DNA from: Phycisphaerales bacterium
Lineage (GTDB): Bacteria; Planctomycetota; Phycisphaerae; Tepidisphaerales; Tepidisphaeraceae
DNA length: 5,873 nt
Assembly: GCA_028288875.1 (NCBI GenBank)
Contig: JAQGHK010000249.1
Span: 1 to 5,873 of the forward strand
Direction: 5' to 3'
The notes below the pieces were generated by a model. The model had not been told where the DNA came from, searched no databases, and saw only the letters and a list, made by a program, of their open reading frames with translations. Shown one piece after another: positions 1 through 5,220 of this stretch (position 1 is the first letter of the stretch; the number at the start of each line of letters is the position of its first letter). Made by a program: the position numbers and the translations under genes.

Positions 1-453
1 ACCCGCCATGCCGATGGCGGAAAACGGTGCGTCGCCGGCAGTCGGCTGGGGCTATTCCTCCCCGCGACCATAACAAATGATAACAATCCGCCCACCCCGC
101 CGGACGTGTTGATTATCACTGAAGGCGAAAGCGACGCCGCCGCGGCCCTCGACTTGGGGCTCGCGGCGGTCGCCCGGCCCGGCTGCGCATCGTGCGGCGC
201 GCTTGCCAGTCGCTACGTCGACGACCTGCGGCCCGGTCGCGTGGTGATCGTGGCCGACGCCGATGAGCCTGGCCAACGCGGTGCCGAAACATTGGCGCGA
301 TGCGTGGCCACCTACGGCATCCCCTGCCGCGTTCTAACGCCGCCGGAGGGCGCGAAGGACCTGCGCGAGTGGAAAGCCCGCCCGGATTGCGACTGTCACG
401 CCCTGCTGGCGCTGATTGAATCACCGGCCGACCGGACGGAGGTGCTGCCGTGA
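1..453 (+). CDS. Toprim-domain primase-like protein, 5' truncated by window
   Basis: The frame is open from the first base, so the true start lies upstream; 150 codons plus a stop are visible. The Toprim fold is recognisable: a beta strand followed by the catalytic-glutamate motif ITEGESDA (E at visible codon 41), then VVIVADADEPGQRGAE with the DxD metal pair (codons 86 and 88). Just before the Toprim core is GSRLGLFLPA, which resembles the linker seen in zinc-ribbon/Toprim proteins of mobile elements. The C-terminal ARPDCDCHALLALI looks like the end of such a domain. Toprim domains bind Mg2+ and catalyse phosphoryl transfer in primases, topoisomerases and some nucleases; here a primase role in element replication is inferred from the downstream DUF3987 gene. 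An N-terminal zinc ribbon would be expected in the missing part but cannot be seen. The GTGA overlap with the next gene indicates translational coupling. Confidence 0.8.
   Translation, partial: TRHADGGKRCVAGSRLGLFLPATITNDNNPPTPPDVLIITEGESDAAAALDLGLAAVARPGCASCGALASRYVDDLRPGRVVIVADADEPGQRGAETLARCVATYGIPCRVLTPPEGAKDLREWKARPDCDCHALLALIESPADRTEVLP
438..442 (+). promoter_or_regulatory. Shine-Dalgarno for the DUF3987 gene
   Basis: GGAGG sits 7 bases upstream of the GTG at 450. It supports that GTG as the start, rather than the in-frame ATG at 492, which has no comparable site. It lies inside the last codons of the Toprim gene. Confidence 0.65.
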
Positions 454-2051
454 TCAAAACCAATGGATTGCCCGCAACGCGCGTCGACTACATGCCTGCC
501 GCGAGAAAAGCTCCGCCTGCGGTGCAGGCGAAAACACCGCCGGCCGCGGCTGCGCCTTATCAGCCGTTCCCTGTTCACGTGCTGCCGCCGGTGGTGCGGC
601 GCTTCGTGGTCGAACAGGCCGAAGCGATCGGGAGCGATCCGGCCTATATCGCCCTTCCGCTGATGGCGGCGATGGCGGCCGCCGTCGGCAATTCCCGCGT
701 GCTTGGCCTAAAGCGCAGTTGGCGCGAGGTGATCATGCTTTGGTGCGTTGTGATCGGTGACAGCGGCACGATGAAAAGCCCGGCATTCGACGCAGCGTTG
801 CGATTCACCCGCCGCCGTGAAGAGCTGGCCGCCAAAGAATACGCCGCCGCCTTTGCCGAATATCAAACCGCCAAGCAGGAATATGACGATGCGATCAAGC
901 GATGGCGGAAGGCGCCCCCCGATGAGCGCGATGAAAAGCCGGAGCCGCCGGAGGTGCCGGAGTGCGCACGGTACGTGACGGCTGACGCGACGTGCGAGTC
1001 ACTCGCCCCGCTATTGTCGAAAAATCCCCGTGGGCTGCTCATGGCGCGTGACGAACTGGCCGGCTGGCTTGGCGGGTTCAACCAGTACAAGGCCGGCAAG
1101 GGCAGCGACGTGCCGAACTATCTGGAAATGCACCGGGCCGGCACCATGATGACCGATCGCAAGACCGGCGACATGACGACGATTCGCGTGCGGCGGGCCG
1201 CCCTGTCGATCGCCGGCGGCATTCAGCCGGGCACGCTGGCCAGAACGCTATCGCCTGACTTTTTTGCAAATGGCTTGGCGGCGCGTCTGCTGCTAGCCAT
1301 GCCGCCGAAGCGATTGAAGCGGTGGACCGAAGCGGACGTCGACGATGCGACCGTGAACGCTATGCAGGACGTGTTCGACGCGCTGCTTGGCCTGCAGCCC
1401 GATACCGACGTCAACGGTGAACCCGCCCCGTGCATCGTGAAGCTAAATGACGAAGCGATGGCCGACTGGATTGCGTTTTACAATCGCCATGCGTTGGAAC
1501 AGCACGAAATGGACGGCGACCTGTCGGCAGCATGGAGCAAGTTGGAAGGCTACGCCGCCCGGTTGGCGCTGGTCATTCACTGCGCCCGGCAGGCCGAAGG
1601 CGATAGGCTGCAGCCCTTCATGCTGGACGAAGACAGCCTGGCCGCCGGCGTTATTCTGGCGGATTGGTTTGGCTACGAAGCCCGGCGCGCTTACGCCGTT
1701 CTGGGCGAAAGCGAAGCCGGCCGGGCTCGGCGGGAACTGGTAGAACTGATCAAGCGGCACGGTGGCGAAATGAGCGCCCGAGATGTGCAACGTGCGAAGC
1801 CCAAAGCCTTCATTACAGCGGACGCAGCCGATACGGCATTGGTCGATTTAGTCAACGAAGGCTATGGCCGATGGCACAGCCCCAAAACCACCGGGCGGGG
1901 GCAGCCGCGGTCGCGGCGTTTTATCCTGTTCGACGGATTGACAGTCGACAATAATCCACAGTTTGCCGAAGAATCTGCGAATACTGTCAACTGTCAAAGT
2001 GTCGATAGCCGCGCCGCCGTGTCCCGTAGCTGCAGTACCGACGCTGCGTGA
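450..2051 (+). CDS. DUF3987 P-loop primase/helicase-like protein
   Basis: A 533-residue protein starting at GTG 450, overlapping the Toprim stop by four bases. The Walker A motif is GDSGTMKSP (G103, K109, S110). A Walker B-like segment GLLMARDELAGWL (D201, E202) follows after a charged, probably helical and coiled insertion (about 121-165, rich in E, K, A, Y). Further family-like motifs are ALSIAGGIQPGTLA (about 251-264) and NGLAARLLLAMPP (274-286), where R279 could act as an arginine finger. Residues 425-495 look like a winged-helix DNA-binding domain ending in a basic stretch. The last 38 residues (VDNNPQF onward) are low in structure and are encoded by repeat-rich DNA. DUF3987 proteins are common in phages and integrative elements, often beside primase or Toprim genes, and are thought to be replicative ATPases/helicases. 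That role is inferred here. It probably forms an operon with the upstream gene. An alternative start is ATG 492. Confidence 0.82.
   Translation: MIKTNGLPATRVDYMPAARKAPPAVQAKTPPAAAAPYQPFPVHVLPPVVRRFVVEQAEAIGSDPAYIALPLMAAMAAAVGNSRVLGLKRSWREVIMLWCVVIGDSGTMKSPAFDAALRFTRRREELAAKEYAAAFAEYQTAKQEYDDAIKRWRKAPPDERDEKPEPPEVPECARYVTADATCESLAPLLSKNPRGLLMARDELAGWLGGFNQYKAGKGSDVPNYLEMHRAGTMMTDRKTGDMTTIRVRRAALSIAGGIQPGTLARTLSPDFFANGLAARLLLAMPPKRLKRWTEADVDDATVNAMQDVFDALLGLQPDTDVNGEPAPCIVKLNDEAMADWIAFYNRHALEQHEMDGDLSAAWSKLEGYAARLALVIHCARQAEGDRLQPFMLDEDSLAAGVILADWFGYEARRAYAVLGESEAGRARRELVELIKRHGGEMSARDVQRAKPKAFITADAADTALVDLVNEGYGRWHSPKTTGRGQPRSRRFILFDGLTVDNNPQFAEESANTVNCQSVDSRAAVSRSCSTDAA
1938..2005. repeat. 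Cluster of TTGACAGT/ACTGTCAA repeats at the 3' end of the DUF3987 gene
   Basis: TTGACAGT at 1938-1945 is exactly complementary to ACTGTCAA at 1983-1990. That copy is followed directly by CTGTCAA at 1991-1997, a tandem partial copy. A second nested pair is TCGACA (1945-1950) and TGTCGA (2000-2005). The result is two concentric inverted repeats with a 37-base centre, plus a direct repeat on the right side. The DNA is coding (tail of the DUF3987 protein), but the encoded segment looks unstructured, so the repeats may be kept for the DNA. A binding site for an element protein is an inference. Confidence 0.5.
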
Positions 2052-2068
2052 CTGCTCATACGGAACAT

Positions 2069-2086
2069 TAGCATTTTTAGCATTTT
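2069..2086. repeat. Tandem 9-bp repeat TAGCATTTT x2
   Basis: Two perfect abutting copies, 2069-2077 and 2078-2086, followed by further GCAT words at 2087-2090 and 2100-2103. The region is AT-rich in a GC-rich context. Copies close to one helical turn apart could bind a small protein such as an excisionase or repressor, but that is inference. Confidence 0.55.
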
Positions 2087-2124
2087 GCATCGCCTTTAAA
2101 GCATCCCAAAACCTCTTTAATCGT

Positions 2125-2149
2125 CGGTCGGCTATAGTGACGCCGACCG
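2125..2149. promoter_or_regulatory. Inverted repeat (operator or leader hairpin) upstream of integrase
   Basis: Perfect 8-bp arms CGGTCGGC (2125-2132) and GCCGACCG (2142-2149) flank a 9-base centre TATAGTGAC that contains a -10-like TATAGT. The dyad ends 7 bases before the Shine-Dalgarno AAGGA and 20 bases before the integrase ATG. It could be a repressor operator, or an RNA hairpin limiting translation. Confidence 0.5.
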
Positions 2150-2156
2150 GCCGCAA

Positions 2157-2161
2157 AAGGA
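2157..2161 (+). promoter_or_regulatory. Shine-Dalgarno deciding the integrase start
   Basis: AAGGA lies 8 bases upstream of ATG 2170. It supports this start over an in-frame TTG at 1963, which lies deep inside the DUF3987 gene and would add an N-terminus unlike integrases. Confidence 0.65.
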
Positions 2162-2169
2162 TTGAACCC

Positions 2170-3537
2170 ATGGCTTCCCTTACTTCCGATGCCCGCGGCT
2201 TACGCCGCATTTTGTTCCGCGACGGTGACGATCGCCGGACGATTCACCTTGGCGACGTCGAAAAGAAAATCGCCGCTGGCGTGTTGTCACACGTCGAGCG
2301 GCTGATCAACGCCAAGCACTTCGGCCAACCCCTGCCTGTGGAAACCGCCCGGTGGCTCGCCACGGTGAAGCCAGTGCTGCACGCCCGCCTAGTCAAAGCG
2401 AAACTGGCCGAGCCACGGCACGCCCCTCCGGCGGTCACGCTGGCCGACGTGGCAGATACTTTCACAACTCAACGCGGCGATAGTGTGAAGCCCGGCACGA
2501 AAATCGTCTGGGCGCAAGCCCGCCGGCACTTGGTTAAATACTTCACCGAAGCAAAGGCGGCCGGTGAAATCACGCCGGCCGACGCCGACGACTTCCGCCG
2601 CAAGCTGCGGTCGGACTATTCGGAGGCCTACACCGCGAAAATGATCATGGTGTCCAAGGCATTCTTTCGCGACGCCGCCCGCCGGAAGATGATTGACTCC
2701 TCGCCCTTCACCGAAGTCGCCAACGGCAGCCAGCGCAATCCAGAGCGCCAGCGGTACGTTGACGCGGCCACGATCCAGAAATGCATCGACGCCGCGCCAG
2801 ACGCCGAATGGCGGTTGCTTATCGCCTTGGCGCGCTTCGGCGGCCTGCGCGTGCCGAGCGAGCCGCTGGCGTTGCGATGGGAGGACGTGAACTGGGCCGA
2901 AGGCACCATGACCGTGCGCAGCGTGAAGACCGAGCGCCACGCCGGCGGTGCCGCCCGCGTCGTGCCGATCTTCCCCGAACTGCGGCCGCTGCTCATGGAA
3001 GCTTTCGAAAACGCCGCCGACGGTGAGCCCAACGTCATTACGCGGTGGCGCACGTCGGCCGTAAACCTGCGCACCGGCTTTGAGCGGATTATCACGCGGG
3101 CCGGCGTAAGCCCGTGGCCGCGGCTTTGGCAGAATCTGCGGGCGAGCCGGGCGACGGAACTAATCGATTCGTTCCCCTCGCACGTCTGCGCGGCCTGGCT
3201 TGGCCATACCGATGCCGTCGCCGACCGGCATTATCGTCAAGTGACGTCCGCTCACGTCGCAGCTGCTATCGCCGGCACGCCGACGGATTCGAACAGCGGG
3301 ATGGGTTTGAACACGCCTGCGGAAGGACCTACGCAAAATCCTACGCAGCAAAGGACGCCAATAGCCCGCATCGGCCAGAAACGCCTTGCGGCCGGCATTC
3401 AAAAACCATTGGTTTTTCAGCCAAATGCAACCGCGTGCGAAGCGGTGCCGGAGGCGGGATGGGCGATGAGGGATTCGAACCCACGACATCCTCGGTGTAA
3501 GCGAGGCGCTCTAGCCGCTGAGCTAATCGCCCGATAG
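2170..3537 (+). CDS. Tyrosine recombinase/integrase, C-terminus extends antisense through tRNA-Val
   Basis: A 455-residue site-specific recombinase from ATG 2170. Residues about 88-180 fit a SAM-like core-binding domain. The catalytic domain shows the first Arg in ARFGGLRVPSE (R227), the Lys in VRSVKTE (K253), the box-II motif as WQNLRASRATEL (R324, with Q321 where His is usual), WLGHT (H346) and the nucleophile in DRHYRQV (Y355). The N-terminal 1-85 probably holds the arm-binding region. About 100 residues follow the catalytic Tyr, much longer than typical integrase tails. Residues 356-430 include PTQNPTQQ, and residues 431-455 are encoded by the antisense strand of the tRNA gene. The stop (3535-3537) lies just past the tRNA 5' end. 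It is the integrase for the element, recombining at the tRNA 3' end. The overall pattern resembles a family I recall as widespread in planctomycetes. Confidence 0.88.
   Translation: MASLTSDARGLRRILFRDGDDRRTIHLGDVEKKIAAGVLSHVERLINAKHFGQPLPVETARWLATVKPVLHARLVKAKLAEPRHAPPAVTLADVADTFTTQRGDSVKPGTKIVWAQARRHLVKYFTEAKAAGEITPADADDFRRKLRSDYSEAYTAKMIMVSKAFFRDAARRKMIDSSPFTEVANGSQRNPERQRYVDAATIQKCIDAAPDAEWRLLIALARFGGLRVPSEPLALRWEDVNWAEGTMTVRSVKTERHAGGAARVVPIFPELRPLLMEAFENAADGEPNVITRWRTSAVNLRTGFERIITRAGVSPWPRLWQNLRASRATELIDSFPSHVCAAWLGHTDAVADRHYRQVTSAHVAAAIAGTPTDSNSGMGLNTPAEGPTQNPTQQRTPIARIGQKRLAAGIQKPLVFQPNATACEAVPEAGWAMRDSNPRHPRCKRGALAAELIAR
3328..3347. repeat. Direct repeat CCTACGCA x2, candidate arm-type site
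   Basis: CCTACGCA occurs at 3328-3335 and 3340-3347, with a 12-base period. It lies about 115-130 bases inside the element from the tRNA 3' end, a plausible place for integrase arm-type sites. The same DNA encodes the PTQNPTQ segment of the integrase tail, so the repeat could equally be protein-driven. Confidence 0.4.
3401..3417. repeat. AT-rich palindrome near element end
   Basis: AAAAACCA and TGGTTTTT are perfect 8-bp arms around a single T. As RNA only about 6 bp could pair, around a 5-base loop, so it would be a weak bidirectional terminator. As DNA it could be an integrase or host-factor site. It sits 43 bases inside the element from the tRNA 3' end. Confidence 0.45.
3430..3446 (-). terminator. 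Possible terminator hairpin downstream of tRNA-Val
   Basis: On the minus strand ACCGC and GCGGT form a 5-bp stem around a 7-base loop TTCGCAC, beginning 13 bases past the tRNA 3' end and followed by TGCATTTGG. The stem is short and the T-tract is poor, so termination is uncertain. If real, it would lie on the element side of the junction, meaning the element supplies the tRNA's new 3' processing/termination region. Confidence 0.25.
3460..3501. other. Candidate attachment site (one junction of the element)
   Basis: The tRNA 3' end, from the discriminator base back to the anticodon loop, is the usual crossover region for tRNA-targeting tyrosine integrases. The integrase gene lies directly on the 3' side, so this end should be shared with a second copy at the far element boundary, outside the window. 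The range is a guess at the maximal identity block: no second copy occurs in this window, so the core cannot be defined. Confidence 0.5.
3460..3532 (-). tRNA. tRNA-Val (anticodon TAC)
   Basis: The minus strand folds as a complete 73-base tRNA: acceptor stem GGGCGAT/ATCGCCC, D arm GCTC/GAGC, anticodon stem CCTCG/CGAGG around loop CTTACAC (anticodon TAC at 3497-3499), 5-base variable loop, T loop TTCGAAT, and discriminator A. The CCA is not encoded: the following bases are TCC. The T stem GTGGG/CCCTC contains one U-U mismatch (positions 50-64; plus-strand 3483 and 3469). The gene would read Val codons GUA/GUG and others by wobble. It serves as the integration site of the element on its 3' side, and its whole length is overlapped in antisense by the integrase frame. 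Confidence 0.93.
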
Positions 3538-3545
3538 GGTTTCGG

Positions 3546-3574
3546 ATCTTAATCGAACGGAGGCCTTATGAAAA
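3546..3574 (-). promoter_or_regulatory. Possible promoter for tRNA-Val
   Basis: Read on the minus strand, TTTTCA (3574-3569) and TAAGAT (3551-3546) each match 4 of 6 sigma-70 consensus bases, with exactly 17 bases between. The -10 ends 13 bases before the mature tRNA 5' end. The -35 overlaps the first codons of the divergent FAH-family gene. Confidence 0.3.
3559..3563 (+). promoter_or_regulatory. Shine-Dalgarno for the FAH-family gene
   Basis: GGAGG with a short spacing of 4 bases to ATG 3568. It supports that start. No other in-frame start is closer to the conserved core. Confidence 0.6.
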
Positions 3575-4371
3575 TCGGTCGGATCGCGCTTAACGGAAAA
3601 ACGGTTCACGCCAAGCTCCTCGGCGACGGGACGGCCGCCCGCATTGAGGGGGATTTGCTCGGGGATTGGCGGGTGACGGACGAGATTCTGCCGGCCGATC
3701 GGCTGCTGAGCCCGCTCGTGCCGACGGATATTTTGTGCATCGGGCTGAACTATCGCGCGCACGCGGCCGAGTCGGGGAGCGCGGTGCCGCCGACGCCGAT
3801 GTTGTTTATTAAGGCGTCTAGTTCGCTCAACCACCCCGGCGGCGACATCGTGCTGCCGCGGAACAGCACCATGGTGGATTACGAGGCTGAGCTGTGCGTC
3901 GTGATCGGCAAGACGGCCCGGCATGTGCCGCGGGAGAAGGCGCTCGATTACGTCCTGGGTTACACCTGCGCGAACGATGTCTCGGCCCGCGACTGGCAGC
4001 GCGACAAGGCCCTTGGCGGCGGGCAGTTTGCGCGGGGCAAATCGTTCGACTCCTTCTGCCCCATCGGGCCGTGGATTGTGACGAGGGATGAAATTCCGGA
4101 TCCGAACGCGCTGCGCGTTCGATGCATCTTGAACGAGCAAGTCGTCCAGGATTCGACGACCGCGGACATGATTTACGACGTGCCGGCGCTGATCGCGTCG
4201 CTGTCGGAAACGATGACGCTGCGGCCGGGCAGTCTCATCCTGACGGGTACGCCATCCGGCGTGGGCATGGGGCGCACGCCGCCGCTGTGGCTGAAGGCCG
4301 GCGATCGAATCAGCGTCGAGCTGGAAAAGATCGGTCGGTTGGATAACCAGTGCGTGGCAGAAGCGAACTAG
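3568..4371 (+). CDS. Fumarylacetoacetate hydrolase (FAH) family protein
   Basis: A 267-residue cytosolic enzyme of the FAH superfamily. Family marks are CIGLNYRAHAAE (57-68, with the putative catalytic H65/E68 pair), MLFIKASSSLNHPGG (78-92), VDYEAELCVVIGK (metal ligands E106 and E108), YTCANDVSARDWQ (third ligand D137), GKSFDSFCPIGPW (157-169) and LTGTPSGVG (225-233). The length fits single-domain bacterial members, including 2-hydroxyhepta-2,4-diene-1,7-dioate isomerase, acylpyruvase and oxaloacetate decarboxylase types. These enzymes cleave or isomerise C-C bonds in diketo acids using Mg2+ or Mn2+. The substrate cannot be set from sequence alone, and no catabolic neighbours are present to help. 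The gene diverges from the tRNA and converges with truB. Being the first chromosomal gene beyond the insertion site, it looks unaffected by the element. Confidence 0.9.
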   Translation: MKIGRIALNGKTVHAKLLGDGTAARIEGDLLGDWRVTDEILPADRLLSPLVPTDILCIGLNYRAHAAESGSAVPPTPMLFIKASSSLNHPGGDIVLPRNSTMVDYEAELCVVIGKTARHVPREKALDYVLGYTCANDVSARDWQRDKALGGGQFARGKSFDSFCPIGPWIVTRDEIPDPNALRVRCILNEQVVQDSTTADMIYDVPALIASLSETMTLRPGSLILTGTPSGVGMGRTPPLWLKAGDRISVELEKIGRLDNQCVAEAN

Positions 4372-4397
4372 GCGCGCGGGTTGCGAAGCATTTTTAG

Positions 4398-4469
4398 GGG
4401 CGACATACATGTCGCCCGCGGACGGCGAAAACCGTGATCTGCGCTGGGCGGGCAACATGCATGTCGCCC
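4398..4469. repeat. Compound palindromic intergenic repeat between convergent genes
   Basis: Unit 1 (4398-4417) is a perfect inverted repeat, GGGCGACAT and ATGTCGCCC, around AC. Unit 2 (4450-4469) is nearly the same, GGGCAACAT and ATGTCGCCC around GC, with one mismatch. The units are also near-complementary to each other, so the whole stretch could fold into one large stem, with a small ACGG/CCGT hairpin (4422-4435) in the centre. It lies between the stops of the FAH-family gene and truB. Likely roles are a REP-like element or a shared transcription terminator; short T or A runs at 4391-4395 and 4428-4431 give weak support for termination. Confidence 0.6.
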
Positions 4470-4480
4470 CGACAAAGAAG

Positions 4481-5179
4481 CTATGTCTGCAGATGGCGAA
4501 TTGCGGCGTCGGTTTCCAGGCCGTCGATCGGGACAGCGCCTTTGCCCCAGAACTCGCCGACGCGGGTGCGGCGGAGTTGCGTCAAATACCCGCCGACGCC
4601 AAGCGCCTGGCCGATATCCCGGGCGATGGCGCGGACGTACGTGCCGCGACCGCAATCGATGCGGACTTTCAGGTCTGGCCACGTGTAATCGATCAGCTCG
4701 ATCGCATCGATCCGCACCGGCCGCGGGGGCAGGTCCAGCGTTTCGCCATCGCGTGTGCGATCGCTGGCCAGTTTTCCGCAGACTTTCAGCGCGCTGAACT
4801 TCGGCGGCACCTGCAGAATGTGCCCCACCTGCCCCGCGAGTGCCGAGAGCAGCACTTCCTGCGAAGGTGGTGACGCATCGGGTGTCACTACTGGCTCGGA
4901 CATTGGATCGAGTGTTTCAGTCGTCGCGCCGAGGCGGATTGTCGTCTCATACTGCTTCGGCGATCCCATCAGCTCTTCACACCGCTTGGTTGCTTGGCCG
5001 ACGAGGATCAGGAGAACGCCCGTGGCGAAGGAATCGAGCGTGCCGGCATGGCCGACTTTGAGCGCGCGACGCCCGGCATTGCCGATCAGCAGCCGTTTCG
5101 CGCGGGCCACGACCATGGCCGACGTGATGCCCGCCGGCTTATCGATATTCAAGATGCCGTTAATTTCTTTTAAGTCCAT
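4481..5179 (-). CDS. truB: tRNA pseudouridine(55) synthase TruB
   Basis: A 232-residue enzyme that isomerises U55 in the T loop of most tRNAs. The start chosen is the ATG at 5179, giving MDLKEINGILNIDKPAGITS, the normal TruB N-terminus. Catalytic Asp is D49 in KVGHAGTLDSFATGVLLI. Y77 in KQYETTIRLG, the PPKFSALKVCGK segment (125-136) and R183 in CGRGTYVRAIARDIG match conserved active-site elements. The protein ends soon after the catalytic domain, so the C-terminal PUA-type extension of some TruB proteins is absent or minimal. There is no clear Shine-Dalgarno. An in-frame ATG at 5218 would add 13 unconserved residues and overlap the divergent promoter region. truB often sits with rbfA, infB and rpsO, none of which is here, so it stands alone, divergent from the repeat protein and convergent with the FAH-family gene. 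Confidence 0.93.
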   Translation of the reverse strand: MDLKEINGILNIDKPAGITSAMVVARAKRLLIGNAGRRALKVGHAGTLDSFATGVLLILVGQATKRCEELMGSPKQYETTIRLGATTETLDPMSEPVVTPDASPPSQEVLLSALAGQVGHILQVPPKFSALKVCGKLASDRTRDGETLDLPPRPVRIDAIELIDYTWPDLKVRIDCGRGTYVRAIARDIGQALGVGGYLTQLRRTRVGEFWGKGAVPIDGLETDAAIRHLQT

Positions 5180-5185
5180 TGCTGC

Positions 5186-5214
5186 TTGATCGCTCTCATT
5201 GCGTTCACTACAAA
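5186..5214 (+). promoter_or_regulatory. Possible promoter for the HNH-repeat gene (leaderless)
   Basis: TTGATC (5186-5191) and TACAAA (5209-5214) each match 4 of 6 sigma-70 consensus bases with exactly 17 bases between. Transcription would begin at about 5220-5221, on or next to the ATG at 5221, which fits the lack of a Shine-Dalgarno. It lies in the 41-base gap shared with divergent truB. Confidence 0.35.
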
Positions 5215-5220
5215 TCATCT

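Larger units (their letters stand above)
2052..2169 (+). promoter_or_regulatory. AT-rich upstream region of the integrase gene
   Basis: A 118-base non-coding gap with runs of A/T unlike the surrounding GC-rich DNA. It contains tandem TAGCATTTT repeats (2069-2086), a possible -10 element TTTAAT (2116-2121, one mismatch to consensus, but with no convincing -35 at normal spacing), and a dyad at 2125-2149 just before the ribosome-binding site. If TTTAAT is used, the transcript would begin near 2128 and carry most of the dyad in its leader. The layout suggests the integrase has its own regulated promoter, separate from the replication genes. Confidence 0.4.
1..3460. mobile_element. Right-hand end of an integrative element at tRNA-Val (left end outside window)
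   Basis: Three co-oriented genes (Toprim protein, DUF3987 P-loop protein, tyrosine integrase) end immediately at the 3' end of a tRNA gene on the opposite strand. Tyrosine integrases typically recombine at tRNA 3' ends and lie next to the resulting att site, so the element should extend leftward from about 3460 and beyond the window. Flanking genes to the right (FAH-family enzyme, truB) look like housekeeping chromosome. No conjugation, capsid or packaging gene is visible here, so whether this is a phage satellite, an integrative mobilizable element or a decayed island cannot be decided. The exact boundary depends on the crossover point and may lie some bases inside the tRNA. Confidence 0.75.

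Noticed and set aside
3..20. Perfect 7-bp hairpin CCGCCAT/ATGGCGG in the Toprim gene
   Set aside because: It lies inside an open coding frame, is GC-rich, has no T-tract, and is likely by chance in such composition.
1938..1966. TTGACA at 1938 as a -35 promoter element
   Set aside because: No acceptable -10 lies at 16-18 bases. The word is better explained as part of the inverted repeat.
1963..2169. Upstream extension of the integrase to a TTG start
   Set aside because: It lies partly within the DUF3987 gene and across AT-rich repeats, with no Shine-Dalgarno. ATG 2170 has AAGGA at good spacing.
3114..3500. Frame ending in GDEGFEPTTSSV over the integrase tail and tRNA
   Set aside because: This peptide is the familiar antisense translation of a tRNA. 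The rest overlaps the integrase catalytic region in another frame.
3523..4458. 311-codon open frame on the minus strand over the FAH-family gene
   Set aside because: It is an Arg/Pro/His-rich shadow of a clearly conserved + strand gene, common in GC-rich DNA, and it also overlaps the tRNA 5' end.
4409..4873. + strand open frame opposite truB
   Set aside because: It is a shadow of truB with no recognisable motifs. It begins inside the palindromic repeat.
5180..5218. Longer TruB start at ATG 5218
   Set aside because: The added 13 residues are unlike TruB N-termini, have no ribosome-binding site and would reach to the divergent gene start.
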